From: Pseudomonadota bacterium
GTDB taxonomy: Bacteria; Pseudomonadota; Alphaproteobacteria; Rhodospirillales; 2-02-FULL-58-16
Direction: 5' to 3'
DNA length: 43,236 bases
Assembly: GCA_022545455.1 (NCBI GenBank)
Contig: JACZQZ010000007.1
Coordinates: 1 to 43,236, forward strand
Of the stretch, positions 28,096 through 37,151 are shown in pieces. Below the pieces are notes generated by a model. It was not told where the DNA came from. It worked only from the letters and a program-made list of their open reading frames with translations, and did no database searches. The position numbers and the translations under genes were made by a program. The stretch's first letter is position 1. Each line of letters begins with the position of its first letter.

Positions 28096-28761
28096 ATGGT
28101 ACCAATGGCGGAGACGCGCAAGGCCACTTGGGACAACCCGGCCATGGCTGACACTTCCCGGGGCGACGGTTCCGGTTCGGAAAAGACGCCGGTCACCATC
28201 AAGAAGTACGCGAACCGGCGCCTCTACAACACGGCGACCAGTAGTTACGTGACCCTTGACCACCTGTCGCAGATGGTCAAGGACGGCTGCGACTTTGTCG
28301 TCTACGACGCAAAGACGGGCGACGACATTACGCGCTCCGTGCTCACCCAGATCATCGTCGAGGAGGAATCGAAGGGACAGACCCTGTTGCCCGTCAGCTT
28401 CCTTCGCCACCTGATCAGCTTTTACGGCGACAGCCTGCAGGCCCTGGTGCCGCGCTATCTGGAATACAGCATGCAGTCGTTCGCCCGCAATCAGGAGCAG
28501 ATGCGTCATTACATGAGCGACGCCATGGGCGGCATCATGCCCTTTGCCCAGTTCGAGAAGATGGGGGAGCAGAACGCCGCCCATTTCGAGCGTGCCATGA
28601 AGATGTTCACGCCGTACTACGGCACCGAGGCGGCCAAGAAAAACATCGGTAAAACGGAAGAGCCCGAACCCCACCAGGAGCAGCTGGAAGAACTCCGTGC
28701 CAAGCTCAACCAGATGCAGGAGCAGTTGGACGCCCTGACCGGCAACGGCCGTGAATCCTGA
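28096..28761 (+). CDS. phaR: Polyhydroxyalkanoate synthesis repressor PhaR
   Basis: PhaR binds both DNA and PHB; it represses phasin and pha genes until polymer accumulates and titrates it. The core has TIKKYANRRLYNTATSSYVTLDHL and the DFVVYDAKTGDDITRSVLTQIIVEEE stretch, the PHB/PHA_accum DNA-binding domain signature. A middle helical region and a Gln/Glu-rich coiled coil end the protein. Start choice is open: ATG 28096 has GAGG seven bases upstream; ATG 28105 and 28144 are in frame; the track's 28012 start lies upstream of the operator and is unlikely. From 28096 it is 221 residues. It is divergent from phaE-phaC with a CTGC-N3-GCAG site between. Confidence 0.93.
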   Translation: MVPMAETRKATWDNPAMADTSRGDGSGSEKTPVTIKKYANRRLYNTATSSYVTLDHLSQMVKDGCDFVVYDAKTGDDITRSVLTQIIVEEESKGQTLLPVSFLRHLISFYGDSLQALVPRYLEYSMQSFARNQEQMRHYMSDAMGGIMPFAQFEKMGEQNAAHFERAMKMFTPYYGTEAAKKNIGKTEEPEPHQEQLEELRAKLNQMQEQLDALTGNGRES

Positions 28762-29164
28762 GGGCCGCGGGCTGCGCAAAAACACCATCCCGTGAAGTCC
28801 CGGACCGGGGACGGAGCGGTCAGCAAACACCTTCGCTTTCGGTAGCGTGGCGCCTTCCGGGCGCGCCGTCCGGCCGACCCGTGTTTGCGGCTTCACGGAC
28901 TCTTGAACATGCACACCAACAATTGTATATCTTTATGGATCCTAACGTTTTAATGTTGGGCACAATGCGATAGGATATACATGCCGCCGCATGGCCGCGG
29001 TCCAGGAAAGGGTGTCCGCCGGCCGTGTCCTCGTCATCGAAGCGATCGAAACGCAGGGCGTGACCGAAGCCACCACGTGGGGGATTGGCCGCCAACGCCG
29101 GTTTCCTTCGCGACGGGGCGAACGATGAAAAGCGCACACCCAACGTGATCTTGGAGGAACCCAC
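28762..29164. other. Intergenic region between phaR and the XRE regulator
   Basis: About 400 nt with no convincing gene. A lower-GC block at 28905-28985 contains AACGTTTTAATGTT, an imperfect palindrome, and GGATATACAT, which may be a -10 for the regulator gene. Such a palindrome could be an autoregulatory site. No terminator is evident after phaR. Confidence 0.45.
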
Positions 29165-29572
29165 GTGCCTCGGAAAGCCAGGAAAATAGAGTCATTGCCA
29201 CGCGGTAGCACGACGATCAACCGTGCGACCGAAACCGACCGCTACGTGGGCGGCCGCATCCGCGAGCGCCGCATCATGCTGGGTTTGAGCCAGCAGCAGA
29301 TGGCCCACATGATCGGCGTCACCTACCAGCAGACCCACAAGTACGAGCGCGGCATCAACCGCATATCGGCGGGGCGGCTGTTCGAAATCGCCCGGGTGTT
29401 GAAGGTCCCGGTGAGTTATTTCTTCGAAGGTTTGGGAGACCGGCCCGAAGGAGGAACCCTGACCGGACGTCAGCGCATGTGTCTTGAGCTGGCGCGCAAT
29501 TTCGCCCGGATCACCAACGAGCGCCACCAGGAGGCCCTGAGCCGGCTGGCGCGCACCCTGGCCCGGGAATAA
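29165..29572 (+). CDS. XRE-family helix-turn-helix regulator
   Basis: A 135-residue DNA-binding protein with a single HTH_3 domain at about residues 28-90: IRERRIMLGLSQQQMAHMIGVTYQQTHKYERGINRISAGRLFEIARVLKVPVSYFFEG. A short Arg-rich tail follows that may mediate dimerisation. The whole protein is of a type very common in alphaproteobacteria, often essential or conserved, though with few defined targets. The GTG start at 29165 has GGAGGAA five bases upstream. It converges on queG with a 16-nt gap. Regulated genes are not evident. Confidence 0.88.
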   Translation: MPRKARKIESLPRGSTTINRATETDRYVGGRIRERRIMLGLSQQQMAHMIGVTYQQTHKYERGINRISAGRLFEIARVLKVPVSYFFEGLGDRPEGGTLTGRQRMCLELARNFARITNERHQEALSRLARTLARE

Positions 29573-29588
29573 CGTCCGCGCCCCTAGC

Positions 29589-30662
29589 CTACGCCCCGGG
29601 GGCCGCGGGGGCGTCCCCCGTGGTTCCGGCTTTCGGCACTAGCCGCCCGAGGGCCCAGCGGGCCGCGTCCCTGACCAGGGGCGAGGAATCGTCCAGGCGC
29701 TCGCGGGCGGCCCGGGCGAGGGCGCGGTCGGCGCTGTTGCCGATGGCGATCAGCACGTTGCGCACGAAACGGTCGCGCCCGGTGCGTTTGATCGGGGACG
29801 CGGCGAAGGCCCGGCGGAAGGCGGCGTCGTCGAGGCGCGCCAGGTCGGCGAGGCGCGGGCTGTCCGTCTCCGCGCTGGCGGCAAACGCCTCGTCCGGCGT
29901 CGGCGCGGCGAACTTGTTCCACGGACAGACGGCCAGGCAGTCGTCGCAGCCGTAGATACGGTTGCCCATCCGCTCGCTGAGGCCGGGGGCGATGGGGCCC
30001 TTGTGCTCGATGGTCAGGTACGAGATGCAAAGTCCCGGATCGATCCGGTAGGCCTCGGCCAGGGCGCCGGTGGGACAGGCCCGCTGGCACAGGTCGCACG
30101 ATCCGCAGTGGTCCGTTTCCGGGGCGTCGGGCGGCAGGGTGAGCGTCGTGAACACCTCGCCCAGGAACAGCCACGAGCCGAAGGCGCGCGAGATCAAATT
30201 CGTGTGCTTGCCCTGCCAGCCGACCCCGGCCCGCGCCGCCAGGGGCTTCTCCATGACCGGCGCGGTGTCGACGAAGACCTTGACCTCGCAGTCGAGCGTC
30301 TCCGCCATCCAGCGCCCGAGCCGCTTGAGGCGCTTTTTGAGAACGCGGTGATAATCGACGCCCCGGGCATACACACTTACCGTGCCCCGGTCGCGCCGGG
30401 CGAGCGATGCCAGGGGATCCCCCCTGGGGCCGTAGTTGGTCCCCAGGACGACGATGCTCTGCGCCTCGGGCCACAGCGCCCGGGGCGCGGCGCGCCGGGC
30501 CTGGGTGTCGGCCATCCACGCCATGTCGCCGTGCAGGCCGCGGGACAGGAACTCGGCCAGATGGCGCTGGTCGGCCTCGGCCGCCTCGGCGGCGCAGAAG
30601 CCGACCGCCTCGAACCCGATCGCGCACGCCTTGTCGCGGATGACCTGCGTAGTGGCCTGCAT
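29589..30662 (-). CDS. queG: Epoxyqueuosine reductase
   Basis: Catalyses the last step of queuosine synthesis, reduction of epoxyqueuosine to queuosine in tRNA, with cobalamin and two 4Fe-4S clusters. The 357-residue protein has the QueG N-terminal part (YARGVDYHRVLKKRL, DTAPVMEKPLAARAGVGWQGKHTN). Ferredoxin-like motifs CGSCDLCQRACPTGAL and CDDCLAVCPWNKF follow, with C-terminal HEAT-like repeats (RDRFVRNVLIAIGNS). It is divergent from queC. Confidence 0.96.
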   Translation of the reverse strand: MQATTQVIRDKACAIGFEAVGFCAAEAAEADQRHLAEFLSRGLHGDMAWMADTQARRAAPRALWPEAQSIVVLGTNYGPRGDPLASLARRDRGTVSVYARGVDYHRVLKKRLKRLGRWMAETLDCEVKVFVDTAPVMEKPLAARAGVGWQGKHTNLISRAFGSWLFLGEVFTTLTLPPDAPETDHCGSCDLCQRACPTGALAEAYRIDPGLCISYLTIEHKGPIAPGLSERMGNRIYGCDDCLAVCPWNKFAAPTPDEAFAASAETDSPRLADLARLDDAAFRRAFAASPIKRTGRDRFVRNVLIAIGNSADRALARAARERLDDSSPLVRDAARWALGRLVPKAGTTGDAPAAPGA

Positions 30663-30852
30663 CGGCTAAATTGTACTCCCTGGCATGATGTCGCGCACCG
30701 TTCCCTCGCCAGCCCGGGCGCGGATGTGCTATTCAGCCCGCGCCGTGTCGGTGCCACCAATGGTGCCACGGAATGGCGCCCGGCGCACCGTTCTTTGCGC
30801 GATGCCCGCGGGGCGCACGGACACGAGGCGTGTTCATGGAGGAATCGACGCC

Positions 30853-31560
30853 GTGACGGCCAAGGCCGTGGTTCTTCTCAGCGGCGGACTGGACTCCGCC
30901 ACCGTGCTCGCCATCGCGCAAGATGAGGGCTTCGAGGCGTGCGCCCTCACCTTCCGTTACGGCCAGCGCCATGACGTGGAGGTCGAGGCGGCTGGGCGCA
31001 TCGCCGCCCGCGCCGGGGTCACGCACCACGTCACCGTGGACATGGATCTGCGCACCTTCGGCGCCTCCGCCCTTACCGGCGACATCGAAGTCCCCAAGGA
31101 CCGCTCCGAGGCCGACATCGGCACCGGTATTCCGATCACCTACGTCCCGGCGCGGAACACCATCTTCCTCGCCTATGCCCTGGCCCAGGCCGAGGTGTCG
31201 GGCGCCTTCGACATCTTCATCGGAGTCAACGCCCTCGATTACAGCGGCTACCCGGACTGCCGGCCGGCGTACATCGCGGCCTTCCAGGCGATGGCCAACC
31301 TGGCCACCAGGGCCGGCGTGGAGGGAGGAGGAAAGACCGTCATCCACACGCCGCTGATCGACCTCACCAAGGCCCTGATCATCCGCAAGGGCCTGGAGCT
31401 GGGCGTCGACTTCGCCCTCACGGTGAGCTGCTACGATCCCGGCCCGCCCGCAGACGACGGGATCCAGCACTGCGGCCGCTGCGACGCCTGCATCGTGCGC
31501 CGGAAAGGCTTCGCCGGGGCGGGCGCCCGGGACCCGACCCGGTACGCCGATAGTCGATAA
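30853..31560 (+). CDS. queC: 7-cyano-7-deazaguanine synthase
   Basis: Converts 7-carboxy-7-deazaguanine to preQ0 with ATP and ammonia. The 235-residue protein has the PP-loop [45 protein letters not shown], the [18 protein letters not shown] stretch and the zinc-binding C-terminal YDPG...[15 protein letters not shown] place the start at GTG 30853 with GGAGG ten bases upstream, giving a normal length; the track's 30685 start adds an implausible leader. The queD and queE partners are not in this window. I see no preQ1 riboswitch upstream. Confidence 0.95.
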   Translation: MTAKAVVLLSGGLDSATVLAIAQDEGFEACALTFRYGQRHDVEVEAAGRIAARAGVTHHVTVDMDLRTFGASALTGDIEVPKDRSEADIGTGIPITYVPARNTIFLAYALAQAEVSGAFDIFIGVNALDYSGYPDCRPAYIAAFQAMANLATRAGVEGGGKTVIHTPLIDLTKALIIRKGLELGVDFALTVSCYDPGPPADDGIQHCGRCDACIVRRKGFAGAGARDPTRYADSR

Positions 31561-31828
31561 TATCGGTATCAGTGGGCCTGAAACGCGCTCCTTGGTATTA
31601 ACCGCCAATCGTCGGACCCCGGCCGTCAGGCCGTGATGGCGTTATTTTTTTTATCCCTCGGCGGCCCTCTGCGTCCTCGGCGTTTGTATTTTTAACGCGG
31701 AGGACGCGAAAGGACGCAGAGGAAAAGACAGGGCGCATCAACCCACAAAGTGCGCCAAGCGTGTGGCGCACATGTCGAGCATCTCTTCGCCTTGGTGTCT
31801 TCTGCAATCGGATGGTCGAAGGAGTCCC
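31561..31828. repeat. Repeat-rich gap between queC and queF (ATACCAAGGAG and CTCTGCGTCC elements)
   Basis: At 31556-31602 lies AATATCGGTATCAGTGGGCC followed by CGCTCCTTGGTATTA, the same pair of motifs as in the composite element near 12500. At 31667-31724 the arms CCTCTGCGTCCTC and AGGACGCAGAGG, with inner GGCGTT/AACGC, form a large inverted repeat. This CTCTGCGTCC type is known to me as widespread in bacteria. Between them CGGCC-GTCA-GGCCG followed, 10 nt later, by a T-run (31640-31652) may terminate queC. Confidence 0.7.
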
Positions 31829-32293
31829 CTACCCCCGCCCCCGGTAGGGCGCGACGCCGGGGTCGGGAATCCACAGGCCGGCGGGCGGGTCGCCGGTCTG
31901 GTAGTAGACGTCGATGGGGATGCCGCCGCGCGGATACCAGTAGCCGCCCATGCGCAGCCATTTGGGCCGCACCTCTTCCGTCAGCCGCCGGGCGATGGTC
32001 ATCGTGCAGTCCTCGTGAAAGGCGGCGTGGTTGCGGAACGAGGCCAGGTATAATTTGAGCGACTTGCTTTCCAGGATCGCCCGGTCGGGCACGTAGTCGA
32101 TGACCAGACAGGCGAAATCGGGCTGCCCGGTCACCGGGCACAACGAGGTGAACTCCGGGCACGTGAAGCGCACCACGTAATCGGCGCCGGTTTCGGGGTT
32201 GCTCACCGTTTCCAGCACGGCCTCGGCGGGCGAGGCCGGGATGCCGGCGGCGCCGCCGAGCCGGGTCAGGTTCTGGTATCTGTTGTCGGCCAT
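31829..32293 (-). CDS. queF: preQ0 reductase (NADPH-dependent 7-cyano-7-deazaguanine reductase)
   Basis: Reduces the nitrile of preQ0 to the primary amine preQ1, using NADPH. The 154-residue protein is the short unimodular (YkvM) type. It has the catalytic Cys in [14 protein letters not shown], the Asp in the same motif, and the QueF motif [24 protein letters not shown] 32293 is the proper start; the track extends it upstream. Eight nt separate it from the tgt stop, so queA-tgt-queF form one unit. Confidence 0.95.
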   Translation of the reverse strand: MADNRYQNLTRLGGAAGIPASPAEAVLETVSNPETGADYVVRFTCPEFTSLCPVTGQPDFACLVIDYVPDRAILESKSLKLYLASFRNHAAFHEDCTMTIARRLTEEVRPKWLRMGGYWYPRGGIPIDVYYQTGDPPAGLWIPDPGVAPYRGRG

Positions 32294-32301
32294 GTCGTGT
32301 C

Positions 32302-33429
32302 CTACACCGGCTCGATGTCGCCCGCCGCCCGTTCCCCGGCGAACGCCGCGGCGAACGCCTCGAAGGTGCCGTTGCCGATGGCCCGCCTGAGCCCCACCAT
32401 CAGCTCCTGATAATAATGCAGGTTGTGGCGGGTCAACAGCATGGCGCCGAGGATTTCTTTCGAGCGCACCAGGTGACACAGGTAGGCCCGGCTGTATCGG
32501 GTGCAGGCGGGGCACGGGCAGTTGGCGTCGAGCGGCCGGGAATCCTCCGCGTGCCGGGCGTTGCGCAAGTTCACCGTGCCCCGCCGGGTGAAGGCCTGGC
32601 CGGTGCGCCCCGACCGGGTGGGCAGCACGCAGTCGAACATGTCGGCGCCGCGCGCCACCGCCCCCACCAGGTCGTCCGGCTTGCCGACGCCCATGAGGTA
32701 GCGTGGACGGTCCTCCGGCAACAGTGCCGTGGTCAATTCCAGGGTGTCGAACATCAGCTCCTGACCCTCGCCGACGGCGAGGCCGCCGACGGCGTAGCCG
32801 TCGAAACCCAAGGCGGTCAGCGCTGCCGCGGACTCCCGGCGCAAATGGTCATGGACCCCGCCCTGGACGATGCCGAAAAGGCCGGCCCCGGGGCGTTCGC
32901 GGAACGCCGCCCGGGACCGTTCGGCCCAGCGCATGGACAGGCGCATGGACCGGGCGCACACCGTCTCGTCCGCCGGGTAAGGGGTGCATTCGTCGAGCAC
33001 CATGGCGATGTCGGCGCCCAGGGCGCGCTGGATGTCCACCGCCCGTTCCGGCGACAGCGCGTGGCGGGCGCCGTCGATGTGGGAGGTGAAGACGACGCCG
33101 TCTTCGCGCACCTCACGCAACTTGGCCAGGGACATCACCTGGAAGCCGCCGGAATCGGTGAGGATGGGCCCGGGCCAGTTCATGAACCTGTGCAACCCGC
33201 CCAGTCTTTCCACCACCTCGACACCGGGACGCAGCATCAGATGATAGGTATTGGCCAGGATCACCTGGGTACCGGTCTCCGCCACCGTCTCGGGCGTCAC
33301 CGCCTTGACCGTGGCGCCCGTGCCGACGGGCATGAAGGCGGGGGTGTCGATCATCCCGTGGCCGGTGTGCACCTGGCCGAGCCGGGCCCGGCCGTCGGTG
33401 GCGAGGACCTCGAACGAGAGCCCGCTCAC
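32302..33429 (-). CDS. tgt: tRNA-guanine transglycosylase
   Basis: Exchanges guanine-34 of GUN-anticodon tRNAs for preQ1. The 375-residue protein has [29 protein letters not shown], the catalytic Asp region [24 protein letters not shown], the second Asp in [12 protein letters not shown], and the zinc site [18 protein letters not shown] with a distal His. GTG 33429 is the start and overlaps the queA stop as GTGA (33426-33429), indicating coupled translation. The track fuses it with an unrelated upstream frame to 34428. Confidence 0.96.
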   Translation of the reverse strand: MSGLSFEVLATDGRARLGQVHTGHGMIDTPAFMPVGTGATVKAVTPETVAETGTQVILANTYHLMLRPGVEVVERLGGLHRFMNWPGPILTDSGGFQVMSLAKLREVREDGVVFTSHIDGARHALSPERAVDIQRALGADIAMVLDECTPYPADETVCARSMRLSMRWAERSRAAFRERPGAGLFGIVQGGVHDHLRRESAAALTALGFDGYAVGGLAVGEGQELMFDTLELTTALLPEDRPRYLMGVGKPDDLVGAVARGADMFDCVLPTRSGRTGQAFTRRGTVNLRNARHAEDSRPLDANCPCPACTRYSRAYLCHLVRSKEILGAMLLTRHNLHYYQELMVGLRRAIGNGTFEAFAAAFAGERAAGDIEPV

Positions 33430-34466
33430 GGCGTCCGCTCCAGCAGGCAGCAGTCGCCGTAGGAATAGAAGCGGTAGCCCTCCCGTTTCGCGTGCTCGTA
33501 GGCCCGCTTCATGCGCGCCGTGCCGGCGAAGGCGCAGACCAGCATGAACAGGGTCGTGCGCGGCAGGTGGAAATTGGTGAGCAGCACGTCGACGATCCTG
33601 AACCGGTATCCCGGCGTGATGAAGATGTCCGTGTCCCCGGCAAAGGGGCGCAGGCGCCCGTCTTCCGCGGCCGCGGCCTCGAGCAGCCTGAGCACGGTGC
33701 TGCCCACGGCCACCACCCGGCCGCTGGCGGCGTTGACGGCCTCGGCCGTCGACGCCGGGACCTCGCCCGATTCGGGGTGCATCCGGTGGTCGTCGGTGTC
33801 CGCGACGCGCACCGGCAGGAAGGTCCCCGCGCCCACGTGCAGGGTGAGGAACGCCGTCTCGACGCCGCGCGCCTCGAGGGCCGCCATAAGGCCCGGCGTG
33901 AAGTGCAGGGCCGCCGTCGGCGCCGCCACCGCGCCGTCTTTCTCGGCGAACATGGTCTGGTAATCCTGCCGGTCCCGGGCGTCGCCGAGGCCGGGGCGCT
34001 TGATATAGGGCGGCAGGGGCATGAACCCGTGGCGCTCCAGGGCCGCCATCAGGTCGCCGCCGGCCCGGGTGAAGGCCAGGGTCACCTCGCCGTCCACACC
34101 CTTGGCGGCGACCTGGGCGGCGAAGCCCGGCGCGAAGTCCACCCTGTCGCCCACGTGCAGCTTGCGCGCCGGCTTGGCGAAGGCGAGCCATACCGCGGGA
34201 TCGATCTGGCGGTGCAGGGTCACTTCCACCCTGGCCTGGCCGCACCGTCCGGGCAGGCGGGCGGGGATCACCCGGGTGTCGTTGAAGACGACGATGTCGC
34301 CGGCGCCGAGGAGGCCGGGCAGGTCGCGCACCGTATGGTCGCGCAGCCCGTCGTCCCCGTCCGCCGCCCGGCCCACTTCCAGGAGCCGCGCCGAGTCCTT
34401 GGGGACCGCGGGCCGTTGCGCGATGCATTCGCGCGGCAGGTCGAAATCGAAATCATCCACGTTCAT
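33426..34466 (-). CDS. queA: S-adenosylmethionine:tRNA ribosyltransferase-isomerase
   Basis: Transfers and isomerises the ribosyl group of S-adenosylmethionine onto preQ1 in tRNA, making epoxyqueuosine. The 346-residue protein begins [29 protein letters not shown]. It carries [54 protein letters not shown] and [19 protein letters not shown], all standard. It leads the queA-tgt-queF operon and is divergent from the DegP-type gene across a gap of about 250 nt. Confidence 0.96.
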   Translation of the reverse strand: MNVDDFDFDLPRECIAQRPAVPKDSARLLEVGRAADGDDGLRDHTVRDLPGLLGAGDIVVFNDTRVIPARLPGRCGQARVEVTLHRQIDPAVWLAFAKPARKLHVGDRVDFAPGFAAQVAAKGVDGEVTLAFTRAGGDLMAALERHGFMPLPPYIKRPGLGDARDRQDYQTMFAEKDGAVAAPTAALHFTPGLMAALEARGVETAFLTLHVGAGTFLPVRVADTDDHRMHPESGEVPASTAEAVNAASGRVVAVGSTVLRLLEAAAAEDGRLRPFAGDTDIFITPGYRFRIVDVLLTNFHLPRTTLFMLVCAFAGTARMKRAYEHAKREGYRFYSYGDCCLLERTP

Positions 34467-34718
34467 GGGTCGGGACGGTGTGGCGGGACGGCACGCAACC
34501 TACAGAGATTCGCGGCAAAGGACAAACGCGCCGCCGCGCGCGGGCCGATGTGACGGCGCCCGCGAACCTTACCGATTTGTAACCCGCCGGAAAGCGTCCC
34601 GTAAGGCGATCGAACGTAGTGTCTCCGGCAACCGGCCGGTGTGCGGCGGGAGCGAACGGCCCAATGGGGGGCGCGCTTCGCCCCGCCGTCCGCAACCGGC
34701 CAACAGAGGAGAAGGACG

Positions 34719-36257
34719 ATGAAGACACAGGAATACGCAAACCGCGGGCGCACCGCCGGCAGGGTGGCGGCCGTGGTGGCGGTGCTTGCCATCGCCGGCG
34801 GGGCGGTCGCGATCGGCACCTCGAATGCGCTCACGGCCGGCACGGCGCCGGCGGCGGCGGTGACCGGTAGCGCCCTGCCGGTGAGCTTCGCCGATATGAT
34901 CGAGAAGGTCAGCCCGGCGGTGGTCAACATCCGGGTGACGGCCGGGGGCTCCGCGACCCCGGCGCGCATGGAGCCCCGGGAATTCCACGGGCCCAAGGAC
35001 ATGCCCGAGTTCTTCCGGCGCTTCTTCGGCGACGAGTTCGGAAAGCGTTTCGGCGGCGAGTTCGGAAAGCGTTTCGGCGGCGATCACGGGCGCCGGTCCG
35101 GGCAACACCGGATGCGGGGCATGGGGTCGGGCTTCATCATCGACAAGGGCGGCTACATCGTGACCAACGACCATGTGGTCCGCGGGGCCGAGAAGATCCT
35201 GGTCACCCTCAAGGATGAAGAGCAGTACGAGGCGACGCTGATCGGGCGCGACCGCAAGACCGACCTGGCGCTGATCAAGATCGAGGCGGACCGGGATCTG
35301 CCCTTCGTTCCCTTCGGCAATTCGGACGCGGCGCGTGTCGGCGACTGGGTGGTGGCGGTCGGCAACCCGTTCGGCCTCGACCACACGGTGACCGCCGGTA
35401 TCATTTCGGCCCGCGGCCGCGCCATCGGCAACGGCCCCTACGATGACTTCCTGCAAATCGACGCTCCCATCAACAAGGGCAATTCCGGCGGCCCGGCATT
35501 CAACCTCCGGGGCGAGGTGATCGGCGTCAACACCGCCATCTTCTCACCCACCGGCGGCAGCGTCGGCATCGGCTTCGCCATCCCGTCGTCGCTTGCCCAG
35601 GAGGTGATCGCCGACCTCAAAGACGACGGCACGGTCGAGCGCGGCTGGCTCGGCGTCAACATTCAGGCGGTGAACAAGGACATGGCGGCCAGTCTGAGCC
35701 TGGACAAGGCCAGGGGCGCCATCGTCTCCAGGGTCGTCCCCGACAGCCCGGCGGCGGACGCCGGCCTCGAACAGGGCGACGTGATCCTCGCCGTCGACGG
35801 ACGGCCCGTGCGCACCGTCCGCGACCTGCCCAGGCTGATCGCCGGGATCGAGGGCGGCAAGTCGGCGAAACTCACCGTCTGGCGCGACGGCAAGGAGAAG
35901 ACCGTGCGCGTCCGGATCGGCCGCATGCCCGAGTCCATGCGCCTCAGCGGCGGCGAGGCCGAGGTCCAGGGGATGCGCCTTAGCGGCTTGGACCCGGCGG
36001 TCCGCCGCACCTATGGGATCGGCGACGACATCGCCGGCGTCGCCGTCATCGGCGTCGCCGCCGACAGTTGGGCGGCGAAAAAGGGCCTGGCCGCGGGCGA
36101 CGTGATCGTCTCGGTAGGCAACGCCCGGGTGTCGTCGCCCGCCGACGTGGCCGCCGAGATCGGGCGGGCCCGGAAGACACGCCAGAAGGCGGTGCTGCTC
36201 TTGGTCAACCGGGAGGCCGAGGAACGCTTTGTCGCGCTTCCCCTGAAGGCCGCTTGA
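34719..36257 (+). CDS. DegP/HtrA-type periplasmic serine protease (Do family)
   Basis: A 512-residue envelope quality-control protease/chaperone. A signal or anchor segment covers ~14-36. The catalytic triad is H152 (TNDHVV), D182 (RKTDLALIK) and S256 (GNSGGPA). Two PDZ domains follow, ~275-365 (GWLGVNIQ...SPAADAGLEQGD) and ~400-510 (AWAAKKG-like ADSWAAKKGLAAGD). The LA-loop region contains an exact 24-bp tandem duplication encoding EFGKRFGG twice (residues 106-121). The start at 34719 has GAGGAGAAGG upstream. A strong terminator follows, and a two-component system is next, so envelope-stress control of the protease by that system is plausible. Confidence 0.94.
   Translation: MKTQEYANRGRTAGRVAAVVAVLAIAGGAVAIGTSNALTAGTAPAAAVTGSALPVSFADMIEKVSPAVVNIRVTAGGSATPARMEPREFHGPKDMPEFFRRFFGDEFGKRFGGEFGKRFGGDHGRRSGQHRMRGMGSGFIIDKGGYIVTNDHVVRGAEKILVTLKDEEQYEATLIGRDRKTDLALIKIEADRDLPFVPFGNSDAARVGDWVVAVGNPFGLDHTVTAGIISARGRAIGNGPYDDFLQIDAPINKGNSGGPAFNLRGEVIGVNTAIFSPTGGSVGIGFAIPSSLAQEVIADLKDDGTVERGWLGVNIQAVNKDMAASLSLDKARGAIVSRVVPDSPAADAGLEQGDVILAVDGRPVRTVRDLPRLIAGIEGGKSAKLTVWRDGKEKTVRVRIGRMPESMRLSGGEAEVQGMRLSGLDPAVRRTYGIGDDIAGVAVIGVAADSWAAKKGLAAGDVIVSVGNARVSSPADVAAEIGRARKTRQKAVLLLVNREAEERFVALPLKAA
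35034..35081 (+). repeat. Exact 24-bp in-frame tandem duplication in the protease gene
   Basis: Two identical units starting GAGTTCGGAAAGCG lie end to end and add eight residues, EFGKRFGG, twice. They sit just before the protease core, in the flexible loop region. Confidence 0.9.
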
Positions 36258-36336
36258 GAAGGGATGCCGGGGCCGGGCGCGGCCGCCCCTGTCTGCCGCT
36301 CCCCTGCAGGGGCGCCGGCCGGCCCCGGTTATCCCG

Positions 36337-36370
36337 CCCGCCGGCCGCCGTGGCCGGCGGGTCATTTTCG
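36337..36370 (+). terminator. Terminator after the DegP-type protease gene
   Basis: CCCGCCGGCC-GCCGT-GGCCGGCGGG is a perfect 10-bp GC stem with a 5-nt loop, followed by TCATTTTC. It lies about 80 nt past the stop, separating the protease from the response regulator. Confidence 0.75.
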
Positions 36371-36473
36371 GCCTCGGTTCCCGAGACCACGGCATATGAC
36401 AGTCCTTCGGCGGCCTGTATCATAATAGGATGGTATTAGCCGGCTGCTGAAAACGGACGGAGGGTTCCGGGCG

Positions 36474-37151
36474 GTGCGTGTCCTGATCATCGAGGACGAT
36501 CCCGAAGCCGTCGAGTACATGGTCAAGGGCCTGAAGGAAAGCGGCCACGTCGCCGATCACGCCATCGACGGCGAGGACGGCTTCCAGATGGCCCAGGGCG
36601 AAGAGTACGACGTCCTCGTGGTCGATCGCATGCTGCCCAAACTGGACGGGCTTTCCCTGGTCGGGCGCCTGCGCGCCGAGGGCAACCAGACCCCGGTCCT
36701 TTTCCTCAGCGCGCTGGGCACGGTGGACGACCGGGTCAAGGGCCTGAGGGCCGGCGGCGACGATTATCTGGTCAAGCCCTACGCCTTTTCCGAGCTTCTG
36801 GCGCGCATCGAGGCCCTGGTGCGGAGGCAGCGGCCGGCGGAGGCGCAGACCAGGCTGCGCGTCGGCGATCTGGAGATGGACCTGCTGGCGCGCCGGGTGG
36901 TGCGCGGCGGCACCAGGATCGAGCTGCAGCCGCGCGAGTTCCGCCTGCTCGAATACCTGATGAAACACGCCGGCCAGGTGGTCACCCGGACGATGCTCCT
37001 GGAGAACGTGTGGGAGTACCATTTCGATCCCCAGACCAACGTCATCGACGTCCACATCAGCCGCCTGCGCGCCAAGATCGACAAGGGCTTCGCGCGGCCC
37101 CTCCTGAACACGGTGCGCGGCGCCGGGTACTGCATCCGTGAGACCGAGTAG
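36474..37151 (+). CDS. OmpR-family response regulator
   Basis: The 225-residue protein has a receiver domain, with IIEDD at the N-terminus, phospho-acceptor D51 in VVDRML and Lys in LVKPYAFSELLARI. A winged-helix DNA-binding domain follows (~128-222; LQPREFRLLEYLMKHAGQVVTRTMLLENVW and IDVHISRLRAKID). A GTG start fits MRVLIIEDDPEA. It overlaps the kinase gene by 14 nt. Targets are unknown; the upstream protease gene is a natural candidate. Confidence 0.94.
   Translation: MRVLIIEDDPEAVEYMVKGLKESGHVADHAIDGEDGFQMAQGEEYDVLVVDRMLPKLDGLSLVGRLRAEGNQTPVLFLSALGTVDDRVKGLRAGGDDYLVKPYAFSELLARIEALVRRQRPAEAQTRLRVGDLEMDLLARRVVRGGTRIELQPREFRLLEYLMKHAGQVVTRTMLLENVWEYHFDPQTNVIDVHISRLRAKIDKGFARPLLNTVRGAGYCIRETE

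Noticed and set aside
30663-30852. Possible preQ1 riboswitch upstream of queC
   Set aside because: No preQ1-I type C-rich pseudoknot with an A-rich tail is visible, and the organism type makes one unlikely.
33430-34428. Upstream extension of the tgt ORF
   Set aside because: It lies out of frame inside queA; the tgt start overlaps the queA stop at GTGA.
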